From assembly GCA_003550625.1 (NCBI GenBank), contig PUKU01000046.1, forward strand, positions 1-13,956: 13,956 bases of DNA, given 5' to 3'. The position numbers and the translations under genes were made by a program. This document shows, piece by piece, positions 13,824 through 13,956 of this stretch. Below the pieces are notes generated by a model that was not told where the DNA came from, did not search any database, and saw nothing but the letters and a program-made list of their open reading frames with translations. This stretch comes from Candidatus Aenigmatarchaeota archaeon (GTDB taxonomy: Archaea; Aenigmatarchaeota; Aenigmatarchaeia; PWEA01). Numbering within the stretch: position 1 is the first letter of the stretch; every line of letters starts with the position of its first letter.

Positions 13824-13850
13824 GTTGTACCGTTGAAACCTTGGTATTCT

Positions 13851-13860
13851 AGTTTAAAAT
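13851..13860 (-). promoter_or_regulatory. TATA box for the platform gene operon
   Basis: Minus strand ATTTTAAACT, centred about 33 nt before the ATG at 13823. The same 9-mer ATTTTAAAC occurs on the plus strand at 13898-13906 facing the other way. Confidence 0.5.
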
Positions 13861-13897
13861 TGTTTGTCCTTTGGTCGTGTGACGTTGGATAAAAGAT

Positions 13898-13906
13898 ATT
13901 TTAAAC
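13898..13906 (+). promoter_or_regulatory. TATA box for the divergent right-hand gene
   Basis: ATTTTAAAC on the plus strand, centred about 27 nt before the ATG at 13929, the spacing of a leaderless archaeal promoter. It forms the second half of the divergent region 13824-13928. Confidence 0.5.
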
Positions 13907-13928
13907 CAACCCGACAATGTTATAGTGT

Positions 13929-13956
13929 ATGTCCTATAGCGATGCGGTAAAGAACA
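13929..13956 (+). CDS. Start of a plus-strand gene, cut by the window edge
   Basis: Nine codons are visible (MSYSDAVKN) from an ATG placed at leaderless distance from a TATA box. The product cannot be identified from this stub. It is divergent from the platform genes, so it may or may not belong to the pilus system. Confidence 0.4.

Noticed and set aside
1..13956. RNA genes, insertion sequences, prophage or toxin-antitoxin genes
   Set aside because: No tRNA-like, rRNA-like, transposase, terminal inverted repeat or integrase sequence was seen; the window is filled by the pilus cluster.

Overview
The window is almost wholly one gene cluster for an archaeal type IV pilus-like (type II/IV secretion family) surface machine. 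It encodes one secretion ATPase, two membrane platform (TadC/GspF) proteins, nine pilin-like proteins that each carry a class III (prepilin) signal ending in Lys-Gly, and a 1458-residue modular secreted adhesin-like protein. An archaeal origin is shown by the ATPase and platform families, the KG|(I/L)SPL pilin signals, TATA boxes placed about 25-35 nt before start codons, and GGTGA-type ribosome binding sites. GC content looks middling, Ile is often ATA and Arg often AGG/AGA, and the exported proteins are strongly Asp/Glu-rich. A halophilic or salt-adapted archaeon, possibly of the DPANN group, would fit, but this is inference and the lineage is not fixed by anything seen here.

Layout. Plus strand, left: secretion ATPase (12-1805), then two small two-cysteine pilins (1833-2351, 2376-2837). 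These converge, with only 9 nt between stop codons, on a long minus-strand block read from the right end leftwards: platform protein 1 (13823-12945), platform protein 2 (12943-12056, with a proposed ATT start), a probable major pilin with the strongest TATA box (12002-11484), the large adhesin (11364-6988), four different minor pilins (6973-6413, 6378-5542, 5548-5159, 5162-4524; partly overlapping), another two-cysteine pilin with its own promoter (4479-4039), and a pilin fused to a LamG lectin-like domain (4007-2847). At the right edge a divergent promoter region (13824-13928) precedes a plus-strand gene of which only nine codons are visible.

How it may work (inference from families): a prepilin peptidase, not encoded here, would cut the nine pilins after Gly. 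The ATPase would power insertion of subunits through the two-protein platform. The four two-cysteine pilins would form the shaft or interchangeable shafts, and the minor pilins would prime assembly. The LamG pilin and the large Cys-rich/InlB/GLUG protein would provide binding to a surface or partner cell. No archaellum accessory genes (arlG, arlF, arlH) are present, so this is more likely an adhesive or secretion pilus than a swimming filament.

Most notable: (1) platform protein 2 has no ATG/GTG/TTG that gives a full-length protein, but an ATT codon sits 6 nt after a perfect GAGGTGA; (2) four paralogous pilins keep a cysteine at mature position 44-46 and another near the C terminus; (3) the adhesin has a duplicated 14-cysteine module and what looks like a beta-sandwich domain inserted inside the GLUG preamble; (4) two minor pilins look bacterial-like, with an acidic residue at mature position 5; (5) two other minor pilins share an exactly spaced GIM-Y-SE-YQ motif. 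There is no gene-free stretch longer than about 120 nt.
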